Assembly: GCA_951813535.1 (NCBI GenBank)
Contig: OX638345.1
Coordinates: forward strand, 2,167,158 to 2,231,157
Direction of reading: 5' to 3'
Length of the DNA: 64,000 nucleotides
DNA from: an uncultured Dehalococcoidia bacterium
GTDB lineage: Bacteria > Chloroflexota > Dehalococcoidia > Lucifugimonadales > UBA3495
Positions 35,165 to 44,749 of the stretch are shown piece after piece. A program made the translations under genes and the position numbers. Position 1 is the stretch's first letter, and each line of letters opens with the position of its first letter. The notes under the pieces are model-generated. The model was given only the letters and a program-made list of their open reading frames with translations. It did not search any database and was not told where the DNA came from.

Positions 35165-36004
35165 ATGGCGATTACGATTCGACGACTGGCCGAAATGAAG
35201 CGGGCCGGGGAGAAGATCCCCATGGTCACCGCCTACGACTACACGGCCGCGCGCATCGCCGATGCCGCGGGGATCCCGATCATCCTGGTCGGTGACAGCC
35301 TGGGCATGGTGGTGCTCGGCTACGATTCGACGGTGCCGGTAACGATGGACGATATGGTCCGGCACGGGCGCATGGTGAGCCGCGGGGCATCGGAAGCCCT
35401 GGTGGTCGTCGACTTGCCGTTCATGTCCTACCAGGTGGACACCGCGGAAGCGCTGCGCAATGCCGGCCGGCTGATGCAGGAAGGCGGGGCACACACCGTC
35501 AAGATGGAAGGAGGTGTTTCCATAGCGGGCACCGTGCGGCGCATAGTGGACGCCGGCGTGCCGGTTATGGGACACATCGGGCTCACCCCGCAGTCGGTCA
35601 ACGCGCTGGGCGGGTACCGGGTGCAGGGGCGGACCAAGGCAGCGGCGCGGCGGGTGCTGGACGACGCTCTGGCGCTGCAGGATGCCGGGGCGTACTCGGT
35701 TGTGCTGGAGTGTGTGCCGGCTCCCCTGGCCAAGGTGGTCACCGAACGGCTGACGATTCCCACCATCGGCATTGGAGCGGGTCCGGACTGCGACGGCCAG
35801 GTGCAGGTGTTTCACGACATGCTGGGTCTTTTCCCTGATTTCGTGCCCAGGCACGCCAGGCAGTATGCCGAACTGGGATCCGACATGACCAGGGCTTTCG
35901 AAAGATACTCAGAAGACGTGCGGACGGGTGCGTTCCCATCCGAAGCGGAAAGTTTCGCGATGAATGAGCAGTTGCTGGCGGACCTTTTGGCCCCAGAGGC
36001 GTGA
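35165..36004 (+). CDS. panB: 3-methyl-2-oxobutanoate hydroxymethyltransferase
   Basis: A 279-residue PanB, which adds a one-carbon unit from methylene-tetrahydrofolate to ketoisovalerate to make ketopantoate, the first step to pantothenate and Co[49 protein letters not shown] and [20 protein letters not shown] contain the Mg2+ and substrate residues. The length matches the family. Upstream is the DUF2520 gene; panC and panD are not in the window. Confidence 0.95.
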   Translation: MAITIRRLAEMKRAGEKIPMVTAYDYTAARIADAAGIPIILVGDSLGMVVLGYDSTVPVTMDDMVRHGRMVSRGASEALVVVDLPFMSYQVDTAEALRNAGRLMQEGGAHTVKMEGGVSIAGTVRRIVDAGVPVMGHIGLTPQSVNALGGYRVQGRTKAAARRVLDDALALQDAGAYSVVLECVPAPLAKVVTERLTIPTIGIGAGPDCDGQVQVFHDMLGLFPDFVPRHARQYAELGSDMTRAFERYSEDVRTGAFPSEAESFAMNEQLLADLLAPEA

Positions 36005-36224
36005 CGTTTGCTGTCGCACGGTGACGGTACAATCCTGAAATCAGCGGCAAGCTTCCCAGCGTCGCCGAGTTGTGATCCAGGATCGGGAAGGACGAAGCCC
36101 TGACCACCACCATCTGCATCGCGAGCAACGCCAAATCATTGAACCTCCAGCGACCGAACCAGGTTCGTCCATGGGCGAAGTATCGTTCTAAAACTGAATC
36201 CCGCAGCAAAAGGACACATAGCAA

Positions 36225-37076
36225 ATGCCCAAACTCGAAGGAAAAACCGCCATCGTCACCGGAGCCAGCCGTGGCATCGGCGCGGAGATCAGCAGGCTGT
36301 TCGCCGCTGAAGGGGCCCGAGTGGTATGCGCCGCGCGCACGGTAAACGAAGGTGACCATCCGCTGGAAGGCTCGCTGTCCAAGACGATTGCGGACATCAA
36401 AGAAGCCGGCGGCGAAGCCACAGCAGTGGCAGCCAACATTTCGCTACCGGAAGATTGCGAGCGCCTGGTCGAAGAGACCCGCAGCATTTACGGTCCGGTG
36501 GATGTACTGGTGAACAACGCCGCGCTGACCTACTACCTGCCCATCAAGGATTTCCCCGTCAACCGGTGGATGCGGTCCTGGGCAGTGAACTTCCATGCAC
36601 CGTTCATTCTCAGCCAGCTGGTGCTGGGCGATATGATCGAGCGTCGAACGGGCAGTATCGTCAGCATCTCATCCGGTTCGGCGGTTGGGCCGGGACGGGG
36701 GCCGTACCACACGCCTCCGAACAATGGCACCTGCTACGGCGCCGAAAAAGCGGCCCTGGAGCGGTTCTCGCAGGGGTTGGCGCAGGAAGTGTACGAGTAC
36801 GGGGTTTCGGTTTCGGCCGTGTCGCCTTCGCTGGTCGTGCCCACACCGGGGACGGTATTCCACCACCTGGTGGAAGGGATGGACGATCCCCGGGGCGAGC
36901 CGCCCGAATTGCTGGCCAAAGCCACGTTGTTGCTGGCCTCGGAGCCGGTGGACAAGGTGACCGGCCGGGTTTGCTACAGTCAGCAGATCCTGCTGGAATT
37001 CGGTTGGATTGCAGAAGGCCGCGGCTGGGGCGTGGACGATACGCGCGGGCCGGGCAGTGGATACAGCCAAATCTGA
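36225..37076 (+). CDS. Short-chain dehydrogenase/reductase
   Basis: A 283-residue SDR. TGASRGIGAE at residues 9-18 binds the cofactor, NNAALTYYLP is the NNAG-type motif, the catalytic Ser is in SISSGSAVG and the Tyr/Lys pair in CYGAEKAAL. ARTVNEG after the second strand suggests NADP(H). About 20 extra residues follow the active site. It begins a plus-strand run with an acyl-CoA dehydrogenase and an enoyl-CoA hydratase, so an acyl-CoA or ketone substrate is plausible. Confidence 0.9.
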   Translation: MPKLEGKTAIVTGASRGIGAEISRLFAAEGARVVCAARTVNEGDHPLEGSLSKTIADIKEAGGEATAVAANISLPEDCERLVEETRSIYGPVDVLVNNAALTYYLPIKDFPVNRWMRSWAVNFHAPFILSQLVLGDMIERRTGSIVSISSGSAVGPGRGPYHTPPNNGTCYGAEKAALERFSQGLAQEVYEYGVSVSAVSPSLVVPTPGTVFHHLVEGMDDPRGEPPELLAKATLLLASEPVDKVTGRVCYSQQILLEFGWIAEGRGWGVDDTRGPGSGYSQI

Positions 37077-37124
37077 TCACCTCCGTGATAAGATGGCCGA
37101 AACGCCGGGATCAGGAGATCAACC

Positions 37125-38297
37125 ATGGAGTTCCAGTTGAGCGCCGCAGACGCCACTTTCCAAAGCGATTTGCGGCAATTCATCGATGACGAATATGTTC
37201 CCGAATGGGAGTTGGGAGAACGCGGCGTCGGCGAGGATAATTGGGAACGCACTCTGGAGGTGCGTCGCAAGCTGGCTGATCGAGGTTGGCTCACCATGCA
37301 CTGGCCCGAGGAATATGGCGGTCAGAAAGCTTCCCCGGTGCGGACGGCTATCTTCAACGAGGAGATGACGTACCACCGGGCCCCGGGCCGGGACAACTTT
37401 GGCGTGCGGATGATGGGCGCCACGTTGATGATCCACGGCACCGACGCACAGAAGGCCGAGCACCTGCCGCCGGTCGCCAAGGGTGAAGTGCAATGGTGCC
37501 AGGGGTACAGTGAGCCGGAATCGGGTTCCGACTTGGCGTCGCTGAGCACCCGGGCCATTCGCGACGGCGACGAGTTCGTGGTCAACGGCAGCAAGATCTG
37601 GACTTCCATGGGTCACCGGGGCGACTGGATCATGCTGCTGACGCGGACCGACACCGATGCGCCGAAACATCGCGGCATCAGCTTCTTCCTGGTTGACATG
37701 AAAACCCCCGGGATCGAGGTGCGACCGATCATCAACATGGGCGGTCGCCACGAATTCAACCAGGTGATCTTCGACAACGTGCGGGTTCCTGCGCGGAACA
37801 TCGTGGGAGAGGAGAATCGCGGTTGGTACGTGGCGGTGACGCTGCTTGACTTCGAGCGTTCCGGCATCGACTACTCGGCGGCGGCTCGCCGGCACCTGGA
37901 CGACACCCGCCAGTGGGCCGACGGCATACGGCGCAACGGACAACCCCTCAGCCAGGAACCGTGGGTGCGCAACGCGCTGGCCGACCGGTATATCGAGTGC
38001 GAGGTCGCCAGGCTGATCGCGTACAACGTGGCATGGATGCAAGGCGAGGGCCTGGTTCCCAACAAAGAAGCGTCGATGTCCAAGGTCTTCGGCAGCGAGA
38101 CGGTGCAGCGCACCACGGCGTCGTGCCTTGAAATCATGGGGATGTACGGCGGGCTGCGCGACGAGAAATGGACCCCGATGGAAGCGGACATGCAGGAGCA
38201 CTGGCTCCGCGCGTTCTCCCACACCATCGCGGCCGGAACCAGCGAAGTACAGCGCAATATCATCGCCAGCCGCGGACTGGGCCTGCCCCGAGGTTAA
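37125..38297 (+). CDS. Acyl-CoA dehydrogenase
   Basis: A 390-residue flavoenzyme that introduces a double bond next to the CoA thioester. GYSEPESGSDLASL is the FAD/substrate signature, VNGSKIWTSMGHRGDWIMLL the middle beta domain, and AAGTSEVQRNIIASRGLGLPRG the C-terminal signature. AGGAG stands before the ATG at 37125. It is followed four bases later by an enoyl-CoA hydratase, giving two successive steps of a beta-oxidation-like pathway. Chain length preference cannot be read. Confidence 0.93.
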   Translation: MEFQLSAADATFQSDLRQFIDDEYVPEWELGERGVGEDNWERTLEVRRKLADRGWLTMHWPEEYGGQKASPVRTAIFNEEMTYHRAPGRDNFGVRMMGATLMIHGTDAQKAEHLPPVAKGEVQWCQGYSEPESGSDLASLSTRAIRDGDEFVVNGSKIWTSMGHRGDWIMLLTRTDTDAPKHRGISFFLVDMKTPGIEVRPIINMGGRHEFNQVIFDNVRVPARNIVGEENRGWYVAVTLLDFERSGIDYSAAARRHLDDTRQWADGIRRNGQPLSQEPWVRNALADRYIECEVARLIAYNVAWMQGEGLVPNKEASMSKVFGSETVQRTTASCLEIMGMYGGLRDEKWTPMEADMQEHWLRAFSHTIAAGTSEVQRNIIASRGLGLPRG

Positions 38298-38301
38298 GAA
38301 C

Positions 38302-39078
38302 ATGCCGCACACCCCCGTTCTCTACTCCCTCAATTCCGATGGGGTTGCTACGCTCACGCTGAACAATCCGGAGCGTCGCAACGCGCTGTCATCGCCTACG
38401 CTGGAGGCTCTGGAACACCTGCTCGAGCAGATCTCACAGGACTCAGAGGTGCGTGTCGTAGTGTTGCGTTCGGAAGGGCCGGTGTTCAGTTCAGGGCATG
38501 ACCTGAACGAATTGGTGAACGGCGAAGAGGCCGAATATACGGCGGTGTTCGAAGCCTGTACGAGGGTGATGGAAGCCATCCGTCTGCTGCCCAAACCGGT
38601 GATAGCGCAGGTTCAGGGCCTGGCCACCGCCGCAGGGTGCCAGTTGGTGGCCACCTGCGACATAGCGGTTGCGGCAGACAACGCGGCTTTCGCCACGCCG
38701 GGCGTGCAGATCGGCCTTTTCTGCACCACGCCGGGCGTCGCAGTGGCACGCTCGGTGATGCCCAAAAAGGCGATGGAAATGCTCCTCACCGGCCGGCCGA
38801 TTTCAGCTCAGGAAGCGCTGGAATTTGGCCTGATCAGCCGGATTGCGCCGCCGGACGAGCTCGAGGAGCAGGTGACGGAACTGGCGCGTCAGATTGCCTC
38901 GGTCAGCTCGCACACGCTGGCCCTGGGCAAAGCGGCTTTCTATCAGCAGATTGAAATGGACCGTCCGTCCGCCTACCAATTCGCGAGCAAGGTCATGGTG
39001 GACAACCTACTGGCGGATGACGCCAAAGAGGGCATCTCGGCGTTCCTGGAAAAGCGGCAACCGGTTTGGACGACCTGA
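38302..39078 (+). CDS. Enoyl-CoA hydratase/isomerase family
   Basis: A 258-residue crotonase-fold protein. LNNPERRNALS near residue 22, the oxyanion-hole segment FSSGHDLNEL near 63, and AQVQGLATAAGCQLVATCDIAVA near 105 are conserved. The two catalytic glutamates of classical hydratases are not both obvious (AAGCQLVATCD in place of GGGCELA; TPGVQIGLF in place of QPEINLG), so an isomerase, hydrolase or a variant role is possible. GAGG precedes the ATG at 38302, four bases past the dehydrogenase stop. Confidence 0.88.
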   Translation: MPHTPVLYSLNSDGVATLTLNNPERRNALSSPTLEALEHLLEQISQDSEVRVVVLRSEGPVFSSGHDLNELVNGEEAEYTAVFEACTRVMEAIRLLPKPVIAQVQGLATAAGCQLVATCDIAVAADNAAFATPGVQIGLFCTTPGVAVARSVMPKKAMEMLLTGRPISAQEALEFGLISRIAPPDELEEQVTELARQIASVSSHTLALGKAAFYQQIEMDRPSAYQFASKVMVDNLLADDAKEGISAFLEKRQPVWTT

Positions 39079-39096
39079 CGGTCAACAGGGGCAATC

Positions 39097-39615
39097 ATGG
39101 CATTGAAAGAGTTCATCAAGGAATCGTTCGACGCCAACTGGGACTGGCTGGTCCGGTATGTGGATGGGCTGACCCAGGAGGAGATTGAGTTCACCCCGAA
39201 CGAACAGTGCCATTCCATCGGGTTCATCGTGTGGCACTACGGGCGCGCCCTCGATATGTGGGTACAGTCGCTGGCCAGACAGGAGCAACAGCTCTACGAA
39301 CGGGAATGGGCGCAGCGACTGGGGTTCGAACCCGAACCGATGAACGTGGGCTTCGGCTACACGGTGGAAGACCTGACCAGTTGGCAATGCCCCGGCAAAG
39401 CGCTATTGATGGAGTACGCCGACGCCGCGCGAAACAATCTGCTGGAGTTCCTGGACGGTCATGACGATGATTCGCTGGTGAACACCCAGATGACGAACCG
39501 CCGCGGCGAGAGCATGGCCGTGGCTGACATGTTCCGGCTGCTCATCTGGGAAGTGAACCAGCACGGCGGGCAGGCCGGCTACCTGCGGGGCATGCAACGG
39601 GGATTGAACCAGTAG
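39097..39615 (+). CDS. DinB-like four-helix-bundle protein
   Basis: A 172-residue DinB/YfiT-type protein. Three His that could bind a metal are visible: CHSIGFIVWHYGRALDMW near residues 46-63 and EVNQHGGQAGYLRG near 152-165. Family members include thiol transferases with bacillithiol or mycothiol and many of unknown role. It is the last gene of the SDR-to-DinB run, ended by a strong terminator. Confidence 0.85.
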   Translation: MALKEFIKESFDANWDWLVRYVDGLTQEEIEFTPNEQCHSIGFIVWHYGRALDMWVQSLARQEQQLYEREWAQRLGFEPEPMNVGFGYTVEDLTSWQCPGKALLMEYADAARNNLLEFLDGHDDDSLVNTQMTNRRGESMAVADMFRLLIWEVNQHGGQAGYLRGMQRGLNQ

Positions 39616-39636
39616 GAACGACCAGGGGAAACAACC

Positions 39637-39669
39637 CGGGGGCGGATGCACATTCGCCCCCGCTTTATT
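39637..39669 (+). terminator. Rho-independent terminator after the DinB gene
   Basis: CGGGGGCGGAT (39637-39647) pairs with ATTCGCCCCCG (39652-39662) with one G.T pair and a four-base loop, then CTTTATTT. Together with the new ribosome site GGAGGTGA at 39676 it separates two transcription units. Confidence 0.82.
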
Positions 39670-39689
39670 TGTAACGGAGGTGAAAGACC

Positions 39690-40874
39690 ATGACCACCAG
39701 CGCTTTGCGGTACCGATACGATCCGCTGCACCAGAATATCATCTGCGATGAGACCGCGATAAATAACCTGGCGGCGACCGTGGACGGCCTCGGGGCCGGT
39801 CGGGCGATGATCACCTGCGGTCCCACCATTTTGAGCGCGTGTGACGTGGTGCCGCGCGTCCAGGAGGCGTTGGGCTCGCGTTACGTTGGCACGTACTCGG
39901 GCGTGGCGCCGCACTCTCCGGTGGAAACCGTGGAGGCCGGCGCGGCAATGGCCCAGGAAACGCAGCCGGACATCTTCATCAGCGTGGGTGGCGGAAGCAC
40001 CCATGACACTACCAAAGCCATTGCCGTTCTGCTCGCCGAGGGCGGTGACATCCGTGACTATGCCATCATCTTCGAGCCGCCGGACAAGATTACCGTTCCA
40101 CCCACGCCGTCGCCTAAGGTTCCAATCGTGAGCGTGCCCACCACGATGGGGTGTGCTGAGTTCAGCCGGGGCGGCGGGGGCGTCACTGATCACGAGCAGG
40201 GGCGCAAACTGAGCATCGCCGGGGACGGAGTGACCCATCGCACGGTGGTGATCGACGGTCAGGCGCTGGCGACCACACCGTTGCGGATCCTGGTGTCCAC
40301 GGCCATCGGCCAACTCCGTATCGCCATCGAGACCGTGTATTCCACGGGACACAACCCCATCGGCGACGGGATGGCCCTGCACGCCATCAGGTTGCTGTTT
40401 GATAACCTGCCCCGTTGCAAAGACGGGGACATCGATACGTTGCTGGCCACCAAGACCGCGTGCGCCATGGCGTCTCTGGCGTCTTTCGGTGGTCTGGGGC
40501 TGAACACTGCCACGTGTCACCATGTGGGCGGGCTGTATGACGTGCCCCATGGCGAGGCCAACGCCATCCTGCTGCCGCACAGCATGCGCTACAACCTCGA
40601 CGCCTGCGCCGACCGTCAGCGGCTGATCGCCGAGGCCATCGGCGTCGCCAGTTCCACCATGACCGACGAGGAGGCCGGGCTGGCCGCCGCGGACGCGGTG
40701 GACGGGCTGTGCCGAGAGCTGGAATTGCCCCGAACGCTGCGCGAAGTGGGCGTGCCGGAAGATGGGCTGGAGTACATTGCCACGGCCACACTACAGGACC
40801 GAAGCCTGAGCACCAACCCGAAACCGGTGGTCGACGCCGGACCCATTATGCAAGTGCTGCGGGCAGCCTACTAA
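39690..40874 (+). CDS. Iron-containing alcohol dehydrogenase-fold protein lacking two metal ligands
   Basis: A 394-residue protein of the Fe-ADH/maleylacetate reductase family. SVGGGSTHDTTKA near 98-110 binds NAD(P), and PTTMGCAEFSR, CHHVGGLYDVPHGEANAILLPH are recognisable. His277 and His287 match two iron ligands. The other two, normally Asp and His in GxDxxxHAxE, are Gly207 and Ile211 (AIGQLRIAIE). A normal iron site is therefore unlikely; maleylacetate reductases are known to do without tight metal, and this protein may be related to them. A strong GGAGGTGA precedes the ATG. Confidence 0.87.
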   Translation: MTTSALRYRYDPLHQNIICDETAINNLAATVDGLGAGRAMITCGPTILSACDVVPRVQEALGSRYVGTYSGVAPHSPVETVEAGAAMAQETQPDIFISVGGGSTHDTTKAIAVLLAEGGDIRDYAIIFEPPDKITVPPTPSPKVPIVSVPTTMGCAEFSRGGGGVTDHEQGRKLSIAGDGVTHRTVVIDGQALATTPLRILVSTAIGQLRIAIETVYSTGHNPIGDGMALHAIRLLFDNLPRCKDGDIDTLLATKTACAMASLASFGGLGLNTATCHHVGGLYDVPHGEANAILLPHSMRYNLDACADRQRLIAEAIGVASSTMTDEEAGLAAADAVDGLCRELELPRTLREVGVPEDGLEYIATATLQDRSLSTNPKPVVDAGPIMQVLRAAY

Positions 40875-40883
40875 CCCGAGCGG

Positions 40884-42827
40884 CTACAGGTTCTCGATCT
40901 GTACCGGCTCGACCGGGACGGCGAGGTCGAACCCGAACACCCGCGAATAGAAGTACAGTTCGGCTTCCAGCGCGCGCTTGATGTTTTCGGCGCGGCGGAA
41001 GCCGTGTTGCTCGCCTTCAAACGGAATATACGCGCAGGGGATACCCTTGGAGCGCACGGCCGCGTACATCATCTCGGCCTGATTGGGTGGGACGATGCGG
41101 TCCTCCATACCCTGGAACAATATCATTGGACAGGACAACCCTTCCGTGTGGTTGATGGGCGAGCGGCTCCGATAGGTTTCCGCGCCCTCCGGATACGACG
41201 CGACCAGTCGGTCCAGATAACGCGACTCGAACTTATGGGTATCCTCTGCCAGGGCGGTCAGATCGGAGATTCCGTAGTAGCTGGCGCCAGCGGCAAACAC
41301 GTTGCGAAAGGTGAGTGCGGCCAGCGTGGTGTACCCTCCGGCGCTTCCTCCCCGGATCGCAAGGCGGTCGCCGTCGGCCAGATGTTGGTGTACAAGGTGC
41401 AGGGCGGCGTTGGCGCAGTCGTCCACGTCGACAATCCCCCAGTTGCCGTTGAGCAACTGGCGGTAAGCGCGACCGTACCCGACGCTGCCGCCGTAGTCGA
41501 CGTCAATGACAGCGAACCCGCGCGTCGTCCAATATTGCACGGACAGGTCCAACGCGCCGGACGCGGCGCCCGTGGGACCGCCATGGCTGAGCGTAAGCAG
41601 CGGCGGCAAGGTTCCTTCGGAGGGCGCGTAATCGGGGTTACGAGGAGCGTAGTACAAGGCGTGAGCCGGACGCCCGTCAGTCGACGGGAACCCGATGGTT
41701 TGGGCCGGGGAAATGTAGTCGGAAGGCACGTCCACCTGGGACGACTGGCGCACCGTGTCCCATTCGCCGTTCCGCAGGTTGACCCGGATCAGGGACATCG
41801 GTCGGCGAGAGTCGCCGGCGATCACGGCAGCAGTGATACCGGATACGGCCAGATCGCCTCGGCCCATCTCGCCGGCCGGCACGTCGAGCGATGTCAACGT
41901 CCTGGTGTTCGGGTCGAGGACATTCAGGGACCAGGACCCACCACGGTTGACGGCACAGACAATGTCACCATTGCTCGCAAAGCCGTAGGTGTGCGAACCG
42001 AAAACCCATTGGGGGCGAGCGTATTCCGCTTGGTCAGGATATAGCGCTTCGGATCCGCCGTCGCCCAGCCTGTACAGGTTCCACCAGCCGGATTGATCGG
42101 TCACGAAATGCAGCACCCCTTCCGGAGACCATTCGGGCTGACATACGGAAACCGCTTCGCCACCGGCCACCAGCGTAGCTTCGCCCAGCGTGCCGTCGTC
42201 GCGCACGGGCGCAGTCCACAGATGCGTACCGTCCCACGGCATGTTGGGATGGTTCCACGACATCCAGGCCAGGGTTGAACCGTCGGGGCTCAGTCTTGGG
42301 GAAGACACGAAATCCCAACCGTCGAACAGGACGGCGTGCTCGCCGGGACCGTCGGCCGGTACGGCCGCGATGGCGTTGGCGATGTTTTCGGGATCCGAGT
42401 GATCCTCAAGGACGCAGATCAACCGGTTTCCGGCGCGGTCGAGTACAGCGTCCGCGTAGCGCAGCGGGAGCTCGGGCGTGATCGGGCGAGGATCTTCACC
42501 CGGGCCCTGACGATAAATGCGCTGGTCGTCGAAGTTGGAGAACCACACGGTACCGGCATCGGCGATCCAGGCGCCGCCGCCGTATTCGTGCACCCGGGTG
42601 CGCGCGTTGAATGGCGCGGCGTTGACGTCGGATACTGCGCCGTCGGGATCCATGCGGACAATGACGTAGCGTCCGCCTTCCGATGGACGGGATTCGGTCC
42701 AGAGGATGGCGTCGCCATCTATGGCTACACTGCTGATGCCAATGGACTCGGCGACGATGGAGTCGGCGGTAATCGGCGACCGCCAGGAACCGTACGGAGC
42801 GGTGATTGGGGTGACAGGGTTGGTCAA
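40884..42827 (-). CDS. S9 family peptidase (prolyl oligopeptidase/acylaminoacyl peptidase type)
   Basis: A 647-residue two-domain protein. The first ~380 residues form a WD-like beta-propeller with repeats such as SPRLSPDGSTLAWMSW and QPEWSPEGVLHFVTD. The C-terminal alpha/beta-hydrolase has HGGPTGA near 430, the nucleophile Ser in RGGSAGGY, Asp in GMEDRIVP and His in EGEQHGFR. No signal peptide is seen, so it is cytoplasmic and probably trims short or N-acylated peptides. It lies nine bases from the convergent Fe-ADH-like gene. Confidence 0.9.
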   Translation of the reverse strand: MTNPVTPITAPYGSWRSPITADSIVAESIGISSVAIDGDAILWTESRPSEGGRYVIVRMDPDGAVSDVNAAPFNARTRVHEYGGGAWIADAGTVWFSNFDDQRIYRQGPGEDPRPITPELPLRYADAVLDRAGNRLICVLEDHSDPENIANAIAAVPADGPGEHAVLFDGWDFVSSPRLSPDGSTLAWMSWNHPNMPWDGTHLWTAPVRDDGTLGEATLVAGGEAVSVCQPEWSPEGVLHFVTDQSGWWNLYRLGDGGSEALYPDQAEYARPQWVFGSHTYGFASNGDIVCAVNRGGSWSLNVLDPNTRTLTSLDVPAGEMGRGDLAVSGITAAVIAGDSRRPMSLIRVNLRNGEWDTVRQSSQVDVPSDYISPAQTIGFPSTDGRPAHALYYAPRNPDYAPSEGTLPPLLTLSHGGPTGAASGALDLSVQYWTTRGFAVIDVDYGGSVGYGRAYRQLLNGNWGIVDVDDCANAALHLVHQHLADGDRLAIRGGSAGGYTTLAALTFRNVFAAGASYYGISDLTALAEDTHKFESRYLDRLVASYPEGAETYRSRSPINHTEGLSCPMILFQGMEDRIVPPNQAEMMYAAVRSKGIPCAYIPFEGEQHGFRRAENIKRALEAELYFYSRVFGFDLAVPVEPVQIENL

Positions 42828-42883
42828 GGTCGGTCTCCGATTGGATCTGCCGGCAACGAATGGTTTGGGTTTCGCGATGTGGA

Positions 42884-43762
42884 TTACGCGACGGCCGGTA
42901 TGACCTCCGCGGCCACGGTCTCCATGGCGGGGAAGACCACGTCGGGGTCGCCGGAATACGGGGAAACTACGATGCGAGAGACTCCGATGTCGGCGAAGGC
43001 CCTGGCATTGGCGCGCATTTCGGCGGGCTCGGTTCCCAGGGCGAAACGCCCAGGTCGGCCTCCCTGCAACGGCACGCTTACCGACACCGGTATGGAGGCC
43101 GGGTCGCGCTCGGCGCGTTCGGCCCGCTCGTGGAGGTAACGAATTCCCTGCGCCAGGTCCTCAGGCGGCATGGCGGTGGGGTGCCACCCGTCGCCGTGGC
43201 GGGCGGCGCGCCGGATGGCGGCGCGGCTGGTCCCGCCTATGATCAGCGGGATGCCTTCCGGACGGACCGGGCGCGGCGAGAATGCCATGTCCGCGAACTG
43301 GAAGAACCGCCCCTCGTGGCGCGGGTCGTCGTCGCACCACAGGGTTTTCATGATTTCGATGGATTCGTCGGTATAGGGACCGCGCTCGGCGAAGGGAACT
43401 CCCATCGCCTCGATCTCGGTGTCGATGACGCCCACGCCGACGCCCAGCGCAACCCGGCCGCCCGACAACTGATCCAGGGTAGCCGCCTGTTTCGCCAGCC
43501 GCATGGGGTTGTGGTAGGGCAGGACAAGCACACTGGTGCCGAGGATGACCCGTTGGGTCTGCGCGGCGGCAAAGGTGAGGATGGTCAACGGGTCGTAGTA
43601 CGGGCGGTTCCCGAGGCGTTCGTAGACGTAACTGACGTTGAACACATGGTCGCTGGCCCACACGGAGTCGAAGCCGAGTTCCTCCGCGCGCGCCGCGACG
43701 CTCACCACGTCCTGGACGTTGGTGAGACCCTGGTTGTTGGAGAGGGAAAAGCCGATGTTCAT
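42884..43762 (-). CDS. LLM-class flavin-dependent oxidoreductase
   Basis: A 292-residue luciferase-like TIM barrel. GFDSVWASDHV near 34-44, GTSVLVLPYHNPMRLAKQAATLDQLSGGR near 92-122 and GVGVGVIDTEIEAMG are the standard motifs of F420/FMN-dependent enzymes of this class. PLIIGGTSRAAIRRAARHGDGW marks the later cofactor region. One of three LLM proteins in the window and the least like the other two. Substrate unknown. Downstream of the phosphotriesterase by 25 bases, probably cotranscribed. Confidence 0.9.
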   Translation of the reverse strand: MNIGFSLSNNQGLTNVQDVVSVAARAEELGFDSVWASDHVFNVSYVYERLGNRPYYDPLTILTFAAAQTQRVILGTSVLVLPYHNPMRLAKQAATLDQLSGGRVALGVGVGVIDTEIEAMGVPFAERGPYTDESIEIMKTLWCDDDPRHEGRFFQFADMAFSPRPVRPEGIPLIIGGTSRAAIRRAARHGDGWHPTAMPPEDLAQGIRYLHERAERAERDPASIPVSVSVPLQGGRPGRFALGTEPAEMRANARAFADIGVSRIVVSPYSGDPDVVFPAMETVAAEVIPAVA

Positions 43763-43787
43763 GGCGAACCTCGTGGGGGTGTCGCGG

Positions 43788-44738
43788 TCAGTCTTCGAAG
43801 AAACGTCGTGGGTTGGCGACCATCATGGCCTGCACGTCGGCGTCGGTGGCGCCCAACTCGATGAGGCGCGGCAGGACGTTGCGCGAGATGAAGAGGTAAC
43901 CGTCCGGGTTGAACTCTTCCCGCTCCCGTCGCAGTTCCTCGGAGGGCTGGACCACCGGCGTGGAATGGTCGTGGGAGAGCATCAGGCGATGGGCCCATCC
44001 GGCGTCGATGAGCTGTTTGACCACCTCGGTCCGCGTCTCCCATCTGGGAGTTTCCGGAGTGCGGCCGCCGGGATAGCGGTCGAGGCCGAGCCAGATGCCC
44101 TCTTCGAGGAGACCGATCAGGTAGCCAACGTCAGTGTCGTCGTTGCTGTGGCCGATGTAGACCCGGTTGAGGTCAACGCCCTCTTCCTTCAGGATGCGCA
44201 CCTGCTCTTCTCCGACGCGGTCGGGCGACCAGGTGTGGGTGCTGATGCGCGTGCCGGTGGCGTTGCAGGCTCGCGCGGCGGCGCGCAGGATGATCTCCTC
44301 GTTGTCGGTGATGCCACCGCGGTCGCTGGCCACCTTGATGATGCCGGCCTTGACGCCACTGTCCTCAATGCCCTCCTCGATCTCCTTGATGAACAGGGCG
44401 GCCACGCGGTCAACGGGCGCGCCCCAGAAGATACGGGGCACGGCCAGGTGGTTCCCGGTGCAGGGGATGGCGTGGACTCCGGAGCGGCGGCTGACTTCCT
44501 GCATCATGGCCACGTCGCGGCCAAGGTCGAAGGTGGTAACGTCGATGATGCTGCGGACGCCGCCCTCGTAGGCTTCGGAAAGCGCCGCCGTGGCCGCGTC
44601 GGCGATGGTTTGGCGGTCCTGGAAGCCAGGGTACGTTGCGGCGGTGCCGGCCGCTCCCAGCGTGATGTGTTCGTGGCTGAGAGTGAAACCCAGTTCGGAG
44701 GAGTCGATGGGACCAAGGACAGTGTTGACCTGCGACAT
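43788..44738 (-). CDS. Phosphotriesterase-family amidohydrolase
   Basis: A 316-residue TIM-barrel hydrolase with a dinuclear metal site. The HxH motif is LSHEHI at residues 20-25, the bridging Lys in GIIKVASD, His in STHTWSPD and IGHSNDD, and the last Asp in LSHDHSTP. All ligands of the phosphotriesterase/lactonase family are present. Family members are mostly lactonases. I use the ATG at 44738; the longer frame runs into the DUF488 gene. It lies 11 bases after that gene. Confidence 0.9.
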   Translation of the reverse strand: MSQVNTVLGPIDSSELGFTLSHEHITLGAAGTAATYPGFQDRQTIADAATAALSEAYEGGVRSIIDVTTFDLGRDVAMMQEVSRRSGVHAIPCTGNHLAVPRIFWGAPVDRVAALFIKEIEEGIEDSGVKAGIIKVASDRGGITDNEEIILRAAARACNATGTRISTHTWSPDRVGEEQVRILKEEGVDLNRVYIGHSNDDTDVGYLIGLLEEGIWLGLDRYPGGRTPETPRWETRTEVVKQLIDAGWAHRLMLSHDHSTPVVQPSEELRREREEFNPDGYLFISRNVLPRLIELGATDADVQAMMVANPRRFFED

Positions 44739-44749
44739 CCGGTGCCTCC

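Noticed and set aside
34178-35854. A 558-codon open frame on the minus strand
   Set aside because: It is antisense to the DUF2520 and panB genes, both with clear motifs on the plus strand.
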